Both the position numbers and the translations under genes were made by a program. From contig CP125320.1 in NCBI GenBank assembly GCA_030142985.1, forward strand, positions 253,639-317,638: a stretch of 64,000 bases of DNA. Direction: 5' to 3'. Position 1 is the stretch's first letter. Each line of letters opens with the position of its first letter. Origin of the DNA: Candidatus Ruthturnera sp. Tsphm01 (GTDB taxonomy: Bacteria > Pseudomonadota > Gammaproteobacteria > PS1 > Pseudothioglobaceae). The notes below the pieces were generated by a model. That model was not told the DNA's origin. It did not search any database and saw only the letters and a list, made by a program, of their open reading frames with translations. Below are positions 35,908 through 44,458 of the stretch, piece by piece.

Positions 35908-37758
35908 ATGCTAGGTTCAATTAGAAATAAAACTAAGGGTTGGGTTGCTTATTTAATTGTCGGTTTGATTATCATTCCTTTTGCTTTATTTGGTATTAGT
36001 GAATATTTCACTGGCACTTCAAATATTAAAGTTGCTTCTATTGATGGCGTTGACATTTCAAAAGCAGAATTTCTTGCAAAATTTAATCCGCAAAAAAGAC
36101 GCTTACAACAAGAATTAAATCAAAAATATGACACAGAATTTGATATCATGTTAAAGCAATCCATTCTTAATCAAATGATTGATAAACACTTGCTTGAAAA
36201 ATTATCTAGTGAATTGTCGTACGAAACAACTGCCAATGAGCTTAATGCCATTATTCAAGCCAATGATTTATTCAAAGAAGAGGGGCGATTTTCGTTAGAA
36301 AAATATAAGCAATTATTGAGGCTTAATGGCTATACAACAATAAAATATGAGGCGATAAAGTTACAAGAATTAACCCAAACTCAAATCAAATACAATTTAT
36401 TGGATTCTGCTTTTATAACATCATCACAACTTGCAAGATTACAAAAATTGAACGATCAACAGCGACAATTCAGTTATATTGCTATTCGAACTGATGATTA
36501 TATTAAAAAAGTTAAGGTTGATGCGCAAAGTGTCAAAGATTTTTATAATAATAATAAGGCGTTATTTTTAGCACCAGAGCAAGTAAAAATAGAATTCGTT
36601 GAGTTGTCATTAAATGAAATTTCAAAAAAAATTAAAGTAAGTGACGATGAGTTATTTAATTTTTATAAAGATGAACAAGAACGCTTTATTACAGAAGAGG
36701 AAAGGCAAGCGCAGCATATTTTGTTTGAAGATGAGTTAACTGCGCAAAAAGTTATTGCTCTATTAAACAGTGGTGGTGATTTTGCCGAACTTGCTGGACA
36801 ATATTCTCAAGATGCAGCATCTAAAGCTGATGCGGGAGATTTAGGCTTTTTTACTCGTGGTGTCATGGTGCCAGAATTTGAGAAAAAAGTATTTACTATG
36901 AAACTTGGTGAGGTGAGCGATTTAGTTAAATCTGAGTTCGGCTATCATATTATTAAACTCAATAATATTAAAACTAAAACAGTCAAGTCATTTGATACGG
37001 TTAAATCAGAATTACTTGATTTATACACTCAAACACAAGCGCAAAAAGTGTTTTACAATTTAACTGAACAATTAGCCAACTTGGCTTACGAGGTAAGTTT
37101 AGAAGAGGTTGTTGATCAAATGGATTTAAAGCTTCAAGTGGGTGATTTTTTTGACAGGGGTGACACTCGATTAAATCAAAAAGTTGTTACTACTGCATTT
37201 AGTGATGTGGTTTTTAACAAAGGTGAAAACTCAGAAATTTTAGAATTGTCAAAAGATAAATTAATGGTTATCCGTGTACTGGAAAAATTAGCACAAAGAC
37301 AGAAATCCTTTACTGAAGTTGAAGATGAGATTAATACACATTTAATGACACTACTAGTTAAAACTTTTGTTGATAATCTTGCCAAGAATATTGTTAATTT
37401 ATTGACTCATAATGATAAAGACACACTTAAAAAATTAATGAATAAAAGCAAACTTAAATGGCATCATGTTGATTGGGTGAAACGAGATTCTAATAAGGTT
37501 GGAAGGGTTATTATCAATAAAGTGTTTGCATTGGCTAAGCCAACTAATGGTAATTCTAGCTATAGCGCCCAAGACCTGGATGGGAACAATGCAGTTGTGA
37601 TTGAATTATCAGGCGTTAAAACAACAGATATAAAGATAGTTAATAATATCGCTCTTGAAAGGTCTTTGCTAAGTTTTGAATCAAGTGAGATATTTTCAAA
37701 TATCCTTGAAACACTTAAATCTCAAGCAAAAATTAAAATTTTTAGTAGAAATTTATAA
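35908..37758 (+). CDS. ppiD: Periplasmic chaperone PpiD (parvulin-like)
   Basis: 616 residues (E. coli 623). One N-terminal membrane anchor (about 13-34, WVAYLIVGLIIIPFALFGIS) precedes SurA-like helical regions and a parvulin domain (about 262-355: QAQHILFEDE, DFAELAGQYSQDAASKADAG, GYHIIKLNNI). PpiD is a membrane-bound periplasmic chaperone working with YfgM at the Sec translocon; both are encoded here. Its place after hupB is conserved. Confidence 0.94.
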   Translation: MLGSIRNKTKGWVAYLIVGLIIIPFALFGISEYFTGTSNIKVASIDGVDISKAEFLAKFNPQKRRLQQELNQKYDTEFDIMLKQSILNQMIDKHLLEKLSSELSYETTANELNAIIQANDLFKEEGRFSLEKYKQLLRLNGYTTIKYEAIKLQELTQTQIKYNLLDSAFITSSQLARLQKLNDQQRQFSYIAIRTDDYIKKVKVDAQSVKDFYNNNKALFLAPEQVKIEFVELSLNEISKKIKVSDDELFNFYKDEQERFITEEERQAQHILFEDELTAQKVIALLNSGGDFAELAGQYSQDAASKADAGDLGFFTRGVMVPEFEKKVFTMKLGEVSDLVKSEFGYHIIKLNNIKTKTVKSFDTVKSELLDLYTQTQAQKVFYNLTEQLANLAYEVSLEEVVDQMDLKLQVGDFFDRGDTRLNQKVVTTAFSDVVFNKGENSEILELSKDKLMVIRVLEKLAQRQKSFTEVEDEINTHLMTLLVKTFVDNLAKNIVNLLTHNDKDTLKKLMNKSKLKWHHVDWVKRDSNKVGRVIINKVFALAKPTNGNSSYSAQDLDGNNAVVIELSGVKTTDIKIVNNIALERSLLSFESSEIFSNILETLKSQAKIKIFSRNL

Positions 37759-38485
37759 TCTGGGATTAGTTTATTGTTTTAAATAAATTGTCTATTCTTA
37801 ACTTATTAAAACATAAATAAGATCTTTGCATAAATATGGATGATTAGAAAAATAACAGATTTTATAAAAGGAGAATTCAACCCATAAGCACAACACTTCC
37901 ATTTAAAAAATAGTCTTTACCAGTTAACTCAGCAAAGACCTCAAACGGGGTCTTTTTCTAGGTTTATTATTCATTAAATCCGTAGCCCTGAAAGCCTCTT
38001 TTTTCATTCACATTATCTAATGCCATTTGTTTAGGGAAGAATTGCATTAACAGTCTGTTATGGTTCTCGTTTAATCCACACTCCCAAGAGTGATATGGTT
38101 TAGCAAAATAAGTATCACAAATCAGTGTTTCAGCCAGTTTATCATACCAACTAAGCTTACGACCATTGTCAAATGTTAGGACTTCAGCCAAGTGCTTGAT
38201 CGGCGTTAGTAGTTTCATAATCGCATCATTTGCAGCCTGTGTGTTTTTATTGGCTTAGTGCTGATTTTAATATTTTTATCCAAATTCAAACGTCCAACGA
38301 CTTGTTGTGGACTCCAGTAAATCTTAAGTTTTTCGCTGATGTAGTCTATAACTCTAGCGGTAAGTTTAATGTGTTTGTTTTTATTTTGATGTTGCTCACA
38401 AGCAAGCCTGTCGGCTTGCTTGTGACGATAATCTCTTTGTAATCCTCCCATTTTTAACCACTGCTAAAAATAGAATTTCCGTTGT

Positions 38486-39283
38486 TTAAATAGCCTCAAG
38501 TAGCTTTCTTGGTGGAATACCACCAATCGAACTATGAGGTCGTTCGTTATTATATACCCACATCCATTGTGTTGCTAACGATTGAGCGTGCTCAATCGAA
38601 TCAAAAATATGCATATTCAACCATTCGTTTCTTGCTGTTCTGTTAAATCTTTCTATATAGGCATTTTGGGTTGGTTTGCCTGGTTGTATATACATAAGCT
38701 CAATATCCATTGCTTGTGCCCATTCTCTGAGTATATGAGATATATATTCTGGACCATTATCACATCTGATGGCTTTGGATTTGCTACGCCATTGAATAAG
38801 TTGCTCTAATGATTGAATCACTCGTTGTGCTGGTAATGAGTGGTCTATTTCAATGCTTAGACACTCTCTGTTGTAATCATCAATCACATTAAAGGTTCTA
38901 ATTTTTCTACCTGTATTTAAAGAGTCTGACATAAAATCCATTGACCAAATTTGATTGATTGTCATTGGTACGCTTAAAGCTTGTGGCTTATCGCGTTTGA
39001 TTCTTCTTCTAGGCTTAATCCTAAGATTGAGTTCTAGTTGCCTGTAAATACGATACACACGCTTGTGATTCCACCTAAAACCTTTTATGTTACGTAAATA
39101 CATAAAGCACAATCCAAATCCCCATTGCTTGTGTGTTGTGGTTAATCGCAATAACCAATCAGCAATTAGTTCATTCTCGGATGATAACTTTGGCTCGTAC
39201 CGATAACATGTCTCGCTGATCTTAAAAGCCTGGCAAGCTAATCGTGCTGTTACTCTGTGTTTATTGATACTCTGCTTGACCAT
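38486..39283 (-). CDS. IS3 type B transposase orfB (integrase core)
   Basis: 265 residues. VKQSINKHRVTARLACQAFK and the HTH_21-like region are followed by the DDE integrase core: IWSMDFMSDSL, FNVIDDYNREC, CDNGPEYISHILREW and KPTQNAYIERFNRTARNEWL, then WVYNNERPHSSIGGIPPRKL. All catalytic acidic residues appear present. In IS3 elements OrfAB is made by frameshifting; here a 20-base gap separates the annotated orfA stop and the orfB ATG. Confidence 0.93.
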   Translation of the reverse strand: MVKQSINKHRVTARLACQAFKISETCYRYEPKLSSENELIADWLLRLTTTHKQWGFGLCFMYLRNIKGFRWNHKRVYRIYRQLELNLRIKPRRRIKRDKPQALSVPMTINQIWSMDFMSDSLNTGRKIRTFNVIDDYNRECLSIEIDHSLPAQRVIQSLEQLIQWRSKSKAIRCDNGPEYISHILREWAQAMDIELMYIQPGKPTQNAYIERFNRTARNEWLNMHIFDSIEHAQSLATQWMWVYNNERPHSSIGGIPPRKLLEAI

Positions 39284-39303
39284 CTTCTTACGTAAAGATG
39301 GTC

Positions 39304-39570
39304 TTAAAACTTTTTTGTTAATGCCTCTTGTACAATCATTGCCTTTAAGCGCTCATCGGCGTACATCTTCTTAAGCCTTGTATTCTCTGCTTCAAGTTCT
39401 TTAAGTCTAGTTATCATTGATGTATCCATGCCGCCATATTTAGCACGCCATTTATAAAAAGTGGCACTGCTCATACTGTGCTCTCTGCATAGTTCAGATA
39501 CTGGCGTACCTGCTTGTGCTTGATTAAGAATTTGCATGATTTGTGAATCTGATTTACGTGTTGTTTTCAT
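39304..39570 (-). CDS. IS3 type B orfA (helix-turn-helix protein)
   Basis: 88 residues: MKTTRKSDSQIMQILNQAQA, the HTH SELCREHSMSSATFYKWRAK and the leucine-zipper-like LKELEAENTRLKKMYADERL. The RBS is AAGGAGATTCAA. It binds the IS ends and regulates transposition. Confidence 0.93.
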   Translation of the reverse strand: MKTTRKSDSQIMQILNQAQAGTPVSELCREHSMSSATFYKWRAKYGGMDTSMITRLKELEAENTRLKKMYADERLKAMIVQEALTKKF

Positions 39571-39966
39571 TTGAATCTCCTTATGTTTTGATTATAAGAA
39601 AATTCTACTTTTATTGGGTGTTAATTTTTGGGAGGATTACATCTTTTGCCAGTATTTCTAGATAATTCTCTAAAAATGGCTGCCCATTTGATTTGGCAAT
39701 AAAATTTTGACTGTACCCCTGTTTGTTTAGCAGGTAAATATGGTATCTTTGTTCGCAGGTCAATTGTGTATATTTTTTCATGTTTCACTCCTTTTTCTTG
39801 TCAGGTTAAAAGGGTAGCTAATATGCCTTTTGACCGACTAACGAGTGTTGCGCTTATGATATGAATTCAAGAAATTTCCAAATTGGTGTTTTAATGATTA
39901 TTTATATTTATGCAAAGGTCTCAAATATATTATAATATTTTCATAGTTTAATTTAAAGTACAATTT

Positions 39967-40992
39967 ATGAAAATAAAATTAACGTTGATATTAATGTTAT
40001 TGCCTTTATTGAGCTTGGCAGGAGGCGAAAAGATTTATAGTGAATTTTGTGAGAATTGTCACGGTTTTTCTCGTCAAGGCTCCCTAGGCTTGCCATTATA
40101 CAGTTCAATCATTGCCAATTATTCTGATAGATATTTACAACGAACTATTAAGAGTGGTAGGCCAGGTCGGATTATGCCTAAATTTAACTTTTCTGATGCT
40201 CAAATAGTTAAATTAATTAAATTTTTACGCGCTGGAATCAAAGCACCAAAATACGATACAACGCCCATTAAAGGCAACATTAAAGCTGGGCATTATACTT
40301 ATGAAAAATATTGTCAAAGGTGCCACGGGGTTGATTTAAAGGGTGGACAAGGCATTGGAAAAAACTTTTCTTGGAAAAAGGACAGAAAAATTTCGCCACC
40401 ATCACTCGCCAATCAAGGTTTTTTATATTCAGCAGAAGATCAAATGATTAAACATATCATTGTTAATGGCATTAAAGACACTGAGATGATATCTTTCACT
40501 AAAGCATTTAACTTTACTGAGCAAACAGTAGATGATTTGGTTGGTTTTATTCGCTCTCATGAAAGGCCGTTTGATTATAAGCATGTAACTAAGCAAATAG
40601 ATGAACCAATGTCATTTGTTTACACAAGTCCATATAAATTAGAAGAAACAATAAATAGATTGCAAGAGTCGGCCGCGGCTTATAATTTTAGAGTTTATCC
40701 AAATAGGGCGTTACTTCAAGGCTTGGGAGAGTTTGAGATTGGCGATGAAAAGCAAGTTGTGGTTCGCTTTTGTAATTTTAGGAACATGCAAGCATTTTTG
40801 AAACTAGATCCTAGGTTAGGTGTTATGCTACCATGTAGAGCAACGGTTATAGAGGATGAGCAAGGAAAAGTAAGCATAGTGCTTGAAAACTATAAACATG
40901 CAGTAGCACGCTTTAATAACGAGCAAATAAGCCAGTCAGTCGGAGATTTAGTAGAAGAAATGCAAGAAATGGTTAAGGAGGCATTATGGTAA
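39967..40992 (+). CDS. Dihaem c-type cytochrome with C-terminal DUF302 domain
   Basis: 341 residues with a Sec signal peptide (MKIKLTLILMLLPLLSLAGG). Two cytochrome c haem sites, CENCH (about 29-33) and CQRCH (about 114-118), each sit in a class I-like domain with distal methionines (IMPKF; TEMISF). From about residue 215 to the end a DUF302 domain follows (EETINRLQESAAAYNFRVYP, RFCNFRNMQAFLKLDPRLGV, LPCRATVIEDEQG). A periplasmic electron carrier is likely; DUF302 has no established function. It overlaps the next gene, another DUF302 protein, by 7 bases. Confidence 0.85.
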   Translation: MKIKLTLILMLLPLLSLAGGEKIYSEFCENCHGFSRQGSLGLPLYSSIIANYSDRYLQRTIKSGRPGRIMPKFNFSDAQIVKLIKFLRAGIKAPKYDTTPIKGNIKAGHYTYEKYCQRCHGVDLKGGQGIGKNFSWKKDRKISPPSLANQGFLYSAEDQMIKHIIVNGIKDTEMISFTKAFNFTEQTVDDLVGFIRSHERPFDYKHVTKQIDEPMSFVYTSPYKLEETINRLQESAAAYNFRVYPNRALLQGLGEFEIGDEKQVVVRFCNFRNMQAFLKLDPRLGVMLPCRATVIEDEQGKVSIVLENYKHAVARFNNEQISQSVGDLVEEMQEMVKEALW

Positions 40993-41444
40993 TTAGAATT
41001 TTAATATTGCACATAGTATTGTTATCTGGATTATTATTTGCAGAATATGAAGAACTTTTAATTGAGCGTGTTAATGCGAAATTTTCATATGCTTGGTCAG
41101 CACTTGATAAAACCATTATAGCCTATCATTACAAGCCATCTTATTTACAGCGTTGTGATTTTGCGCTTAATGAACGTCATTATAAATCTGATAAGTACCG
41201 AATTTTATTTTTTGGTAAGTATGATGAAATGAAAAAAATGAGTAAAAAATATCCTGAAATTGTTCCATTTTTTCCATTAAGAATCACAGTAATGGAAGAG
41301 GGTGTACATACTTTAATGATTACCACACCGCCAATTACACTATTGCCATTGGTTCAAACGAATGAAGATCGTATGATTATTTTTCGTTGGCAAGAAGACA
41401 TAAAAAGTATCTTAAAGCAAGTTAAAAGCCAGTACCAACAATAG
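40986..41444 (+). CDS. Exported DUF302-like protein
   Basis: 152 residues with an N-terminal signal peptide (about 1-19). The rest resembles the DUF302-containing tail of the cytochrome upstream: RCDFALNERHYKSDKYRILFF, MKKMSKKYPEIVPFFPLRIT and a C-terminal ITLLPLVQ segment. It overlaps the cytochrome gene (40986-40992), so the two products probably act together in the periplasm. No cofactor-binding motif is seen. Confidence 0.65.
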   Translation: MVIRILILHIVLLSGLLFAEYEELLIERVNAKFSYAWSALDKTIIAYHYKPSYLQRCDFALNERHYKSDKYRILFFGKYDEMKKMSKKYPEIVPFFPLRITVMEEGVHTLMITTPPITLLPLVQTNEDRMIIFRWQEDIKSILKQVKSQYQQ

Positions 41445-41478
41445 GATACTTTTAAAAAACTTGTGACAAGTGCCCCTT

Positions 41479-41548
41479 TGTAATACTCTCCATTTTCTAC
41501 GCTAGGGTTAATGCAGTGGTCTCTGACTGTTTACAGTTATATTAGGAT
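41479..41548 (+). mobile_element. Decayed right end of IS3 type A
   Basis: TGTAATACTCTCCATTTTCT begins a stretch that, with substitutions, matches the orfB-side end of the type A element, including the GACTGTTTACAGT motif. It extends to about 41548 and contains no coding sequence. Confidence 0.6.
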
Positions 41549-41560
41549 GTGGTGAGTTTA

Positions 41561-42343
41561 TTAGTTTGGGCCTTTGTCGTAGAAGTTATAGCCAGAATCA
41601 ATATAAGTCACTTCGCCAGTGATACCTGAGGCTAAATCAGAACACAAGAATGCAGCAGCATTGCCCACTTCTTCAGTAGTTACGTTACGTTTAAGTGCAG
41701 AACTGTCTGCAGCATAATCAAGCAGTTTACCAAAATCCTTAATACCAGACGCTGCTAAAGTTTTAATTGGCCCTGCCGAGACTGCATTAACTCGAATACC
41801 TCTTTCAGGTCCTAGGGCTGCCGCCATATAACGAACATTAGCCTCAAGTGAGGCTTTAGCCACGCCCATTACATTGTAATTTGGAATGGCACGAATACTA
41901 CCTAAATAACTAACTGTTAATAAAGCGCCGTTGTTATTAAGCATGGAATAAGCGGCTTTTGCAAGTGCAGTAAAACTGTATGAACTAATATCATGCGCCG
42001 TGGCAAAATTTTCACGAGTGGTTGCTTGGATATAGTTACCATTTAGTGCTTCACGCTGTGCAAAGGCAACTGAATGAATGATGATATCAAAATTATCCCA
42101 ATGAGTTTTTAATTCTTTGAAGGTTTTTTCAATACCTTTATCACTAGCAACATCACACTCAATAACAATGTTTGAGTGGCAAACTACAGCACATTTATCA
42201 ACCCGTTTTTTAAGCCTTTCGTTTTGATAAGTGAGTGCGATTTCACAACCTTGTTTAGCCATAGCTTGTGCAATTCCCCAAGCAATAGAGCGATTTGACG
42301 CAACACCAACGATGAGTGCTTTTTTCCCAATTAAGAAGCCCAT
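41561..42343 (-). CDS. fabI: Enoyl-[ACP] reductase (NADH), FabI type
   Basis: 260 residues, divergent short-chain dehydrogenase catalysing the last step of fatty acid elongation. The nucleotide region [20 protein letters not shown] (FabI-type GxxxxxSxA), HSVAFA and the catalytic Tyr-x6-Lys in [13 protein letters not shown] are present; [20 protein letters not shown] follows. It stands alone, with a decayed IS end on one side and a MITE on the other. Confidence 0.95.
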   Translation of the reverse strand: MGFLIGKKALIVGVASNRSIAWGIAQAMAKQGCEIALTYQNERLKKRVDKCAVVCHSNIVIECDVASDKGIEKTFKELKTHWDNFDIIIHSVAFAQREALNGNYIQATTRENFATAHDISSYSFTALAKAAYSMLNNNGALLTVSYLGSIRAIPNYNVMGVAKASLEANVRYMAAALGPERGIRVNAVSAGPIKTLAASGIKDFGKLLDYAADSSALKRNVTTEEVGNAAAFLCSDLASGITGEVTYIDSGYNFYDKGPN

Positions 42344-42363
42344 AAATCTCCAGTTTTGTTGTT

Positions 42364-42513
42364 AAGACCTTTGCATAATCACCAAAATACTATCTTTCAT
42401 CAACTTGGAAACTTTTTAAAAACATCCTTAGTCCTGTTAGGGGTGGGTTTAAAAGTTTCCAATTTAATAAAATCTGTCATTTTGTTAATCACCCATAATT
42501 ATGTAAAGATCTC
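42364..42513. repeat. MITE with IS5-like ends, copy 3
   Basis: 150 bases, AAGACCTTTGCATAATCACC to TTATGTAAAGATCTC. It shares TATCTTTCATCAACTTGGAA and AATCTGTCATTTTGTTAATC-type segments with the copies at 19592 and 63412. It lies 20 bases upstream of the fabI start and could carry part of its promoter. Confidence 0.82.
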
Positions 42514-42587
42514 TATTAATAAAAAATAAATTATAACCTACACAACACCTATAATGACTAACTGTTTCTTTCTATTATTATTTTATA

Positions 42588-43852
42588 GAGACCTTTGCGT
42601 AATTCATAATTTCTCACCCTAATTCCAATTTCTATATTTTTTCAAAAATATTTTCAAAATTTGCTGTTTTTTTCCAACAAAACCTAAAAACATCTTGTTT
42701 TTCTAGTGCTTTCAAACTTGATTTTTCTATTTTTACTCTTTCTTTGCTCATTAGACACAACAATCCTTCAAATCTTGCATTTGTTTAAAAATATTCATTC
42801 CAGTTTTAAGATTATGACTCATGGCAATGAGTTGTACTCTAGTCTTATTTCTCTCTAATCCAAGATATCTTGCCTTGGCTAATCCGTGATGAAGCTTAAG
42901 TAGTCCAAAGGTGCGCTCAACAATATAACGAATGCTGGAGCGTTGTTTGTTTTCTTGTTTTTGTTGGTCTGTCAGTGGCGTGTTTCTGTAAGCCCTATGT
43001 AAAATCTTGTTGTTGTGCTTACCCAGTTTTTCATTATTGTTTTTATTGGCATAGGCACTGTCAGCGTAAACCTCACCACAGGTTTTTAGTTTGTCTTTGG
43101 TTTTCTCACTACCCAGCAGTTTATCAAATTCTTTTGAGTCGTGAACATTGCCAGGTGTGTAGGTCATCTTTTTTACAAAACCATCTTCATCAGTATTGGC
43201 ATGCATTTTATAGCCATAGGTGGTTTTGCGTTTGCCATCGGCTGCGGTTTTGAGATTGTAGCCAGCCTCTTTGTCTTGAGTGTTGTTACCATCTTTACCC
43301 TTACGTTTTCTTGATTGTTTGGCTTCTATAACGGTGGCATCAATGATGTTGATTGAGCCTAATGAGACGATAATTGAATTTTGCTCTAAATGGTTGTTTA
43401 TTTGCTTTAGTAGAGGTTCTAAGAGTTTTTCAGTATTGAGCAGTTGTTTAAAACGCCAAATGCTGGAATGGTCTGGTACATTCTCAGATAGGGATAAATC
43501 AATAAACCTTCTAAACATCAAGTCTCTGGCAATTTGCTTTTCTAGCGCCTCATCACTTAGACCGTACCAAGCTTGAAGGATTAGGATTTTAAACATTATC
43601 AGTGGCGGATAACTGGGTGCACCCCTAATAGAAGAATACAAGTTCGAAAGTGTTTGCTCTATCTCAGACCAATTGATGATGTTGTGTACATCATCTAGCT
43701 CCGATAGAGATTTATGCTGAACAACAAGAGAATCTGCAAATGAGTTTTGTTCGGTGTTTTTCCAAGACATTTTTGATATTTTTTAAAGTTATTTAAGATG
43801 AGTGTTATTTTACTAGATTGTTGGATTTTTAGTTGATTTGTGCAAAACTCTC
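42588..43852 (-). mobile_element. IS5-like element, copy 2
   Basis: 1265 bases from GAGACCTTTGCG (42588) to GCAAAACTCTC (43852). The outer end near 43852 has substitutions in the inverted repeat (GAGAGTTTTGC instead of GAGACCTTTGC). It carries a full transposase gene on the reverse strand and is inverted relative to the copy at 44444. Confidence 0.9.
42751..43770 (-). CDS. IS5-family transposase
   Basis: 339 residues, same family and motifs as the copy at 17519-18541 (INIIDATVIEAK, VYADSAYANK, RYIVERTFGLL), but diverged at scattered positions (for example TAADGKRKTTYGYKMH, SEKTKDKLKTCGEVYAD). No frameshift or stop is seen. This is the oldest or most diverged of the three intact copies. Confidence 0.92.
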   Translation of the reverse strand: MSWKNTEQNSFADSLVVQHKSLSELDDVHNIINWSEIEQTLSNLYSSIRGAPSYPPLIMFKILILQAWYGLSDEALEKQIARDLMFRRFIDLSLSENVPDHSSIWRFKQLLNTEKLLEPLLKQINNHLEQNSIIVSLGSINIIDATVIEAKQSRKRKGKDGNNTQDKEAGYNLKTAADGKRKTTYGYKMHANTDEDGFVKKMTYTPGNVHDSKEFDKLLGSEKTKDKLKTCGEVYADSAYANKNNNEKLGKHNNKILHRAYRNTPLTDQQKQENKQRSSIRYIVERTFGLLKLHHGLAKARYLGLERNKTRVQLIAMSHNLKTGMNIFKQMQDLKDCCV

Positions 43853-43922
43853 TTAGTAATATATATGATATCAACTTCTGAAGATTTTAGACAGTTGGTG
43901 TCTGCGTCCATAACATATATTG

Positions 43923-43931
43923 TGTTATAAT
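43923..43931 (+). promoter_or_regulatory. Extended -10 promoter of the small transcription unit
   Basis: TGTTATAAT, an extended -10 element with perfect TATAAT at 43926-43931; no clear -35. Transcription would start near 43938 and run through the 29-residue reading frame to the terminator at 44118. Confidence 0.55.
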
Positions 43932-44008
43932 AGCACTACTTTACTTTTTTAATCTTTGCACAAAATGTAAAGTAAATTTGTACTATTTTAACCCATGGGA
44001 GATAAATA

Positions 44009-44098
44009 ATGAAAAAGATAATCATAGCTAAAAATATCAAAAAAGGTCAAAAATTTGGCTGGCTTCAATCAAAGAATTCGTATGGATTTACGAAATAA
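44009..44098 (+). CDS. 29-residue basic peptide between IS5 copies
   Basis: ATG at 44009, stop at 44096-44098, preceded by GGGAGATAA as a reasonable RBS. The product (begins MKKIIIAKNIKKGQKFGWLQ, nine further residues ending GFTK) is strongly basic with several aromatic residues. It is not recognised. A promoter upstream and a strong terminator 20 bases downstream make it the only reading frame of a transcript of about 210 bases. It may be a real small protein, a leader peptide for the gene at 44165, or the remnant of a longer gene. Confidence 0.45.
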   Translation: MKKIIIAKNIKKGQKFGWLQSKNSYGFTK

Positions 44099-44117
44099 AA
44101 CTTTCTTTAATATGGAT

Positions 44118-44152
44118 AAAAACCCTTTTTAGCAATAAAAAGGGTTTTTTTT
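44118..44152 (+). terminator. Strong terminator after the small peptide gene
   Basis: 13-base perfect stem AAAAACCCTTTTT / AAAAAGGGTTTTT with loop AGCAAT, followed by more T. It lies between the 29-codon frame and the gene at 44165 and could also act as an attenuator for that gene. Confidence 0.88.
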
Positions 44153-44164
44153 GAGGTGTAAATT

Positions 44165-44458
44165 ATGATTATTAATACGCAAGATATAGTAAAAAATACA
44201 AGTTTATGTTGTGCAAAAATAATATCTGAAAATCATACCTCTTATGACATATGGTCTGATGTATCAAATATAGAGCCTGTTAAATCTAGGCAATCCATAA
44301 AAGGATTTAATATACATTTTTCTAAAAATGCCTACAATTTACTAAAAATTGAGGCTACAGATTCCAACAAAGACTCTAATATAGAAATATGTGTTTGTAC
44401 ATCTACCGAATATGATTTTTACTCAAAAAAGTTTAGTTTATTGGAGACCTTTGCATAA
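44165..44458 (+). pseudogene. Unidentified gene truncated by IS5 insertion
   Basis: Begins MIINTQDIVKNTSLCCAKII behind TGAGGTG and runs 93 codons until it meets the IS5-like element at 44444; the last five residues (ETFA region) are IS-derived and the stop is inside the IS. The sequence (GFNIHFSKNAYNLLKIEATD, ICVCTSTEYDFYSKKF) is not recognised. The missing 3' part is not found beyond the IS, where another gene starts at 45717. Confidence 0.6.

Larger units (their letters stand above)
38438..39641 (-). mobile_element. IS3-family element, type B, intact (IS407-group-like)
   Basis: 1204 bases with ends TGTAATCCTCCC (38438) and GGGAGGATTACA (to 39641), flanked by 4-base direct repeats TCTT (38434-38437 and 39642-39645). 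A 4-base duplication and size fit the IS407 group of IS3. It carries orfA and orfB without visible defects, so it may be active. Fragments of it occur at 9307-9361 and 59201-59421. Confidence 0.93.
37967..39781 (-). pseudogene. IS30 transposase, interrupted and deleted
   Basis: Three recognisable parts: the N-terminal helix-turn-helix (39781-39646), a middle piece (38433-38215) with HIKLTARVIDYISEKLKIYW and SPQQVVGRLNLDKNIKI, and the C-terminal piece (38218-37967) with VLTFDNGRKLSW, PYHSWECGLNENHNRLLMQF and FPKQMAL. A frameshift near 38215 and a deletion of the central catalytic region separate the last two. Not functional even without the IS3 insertion. Confidence 0.87.
37874..39867 (-). mobile_element. 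IS30-family element, split by an IS3 element
   Basis: Ends AATTCAACCCATAAGCACAA (37874) and GTGTTGCGCTTATGATATGAATTC (to 39867). The transposase gene on the reverse strand starts at 39781 (MKKYTQLTCEQRYHIYLLNK), is interrupted by the IS3 type B element at 38438-39641, then resumes and ends at 37967. Removing the IS3 element and one TCTT restores the frame through ELSRNTGKRDYRHKQADRLA. Confidence 0.88.
37819..39922. repeat. MITE copy split by an IS30-like element
   Basis: Left half 37819-37873 (AAGATCTTTGCATAAATATG and TAACAGATTTTATAAAAGG) and right half 39868-39922 (AAATTTCCAAATTGG to TTATGCAAAGGTCTC) are the two ends of one MITE. The IS30-like element at 37874-39867 lies between them. Rejoined, the MITE would be about 110 bases. 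Confidence 0.75.

Noticed and set aside
43975..44157. Riboswitch or T-box in the small unit
   Set aside because: Only one simple terminator hairpin is visible; no conserved aptamer sequence was recognised.
44165..44458. Antitoxin or immunity protein
   Set aside because: No motif supports it; the reading frame is truncated and partly IS-derived.
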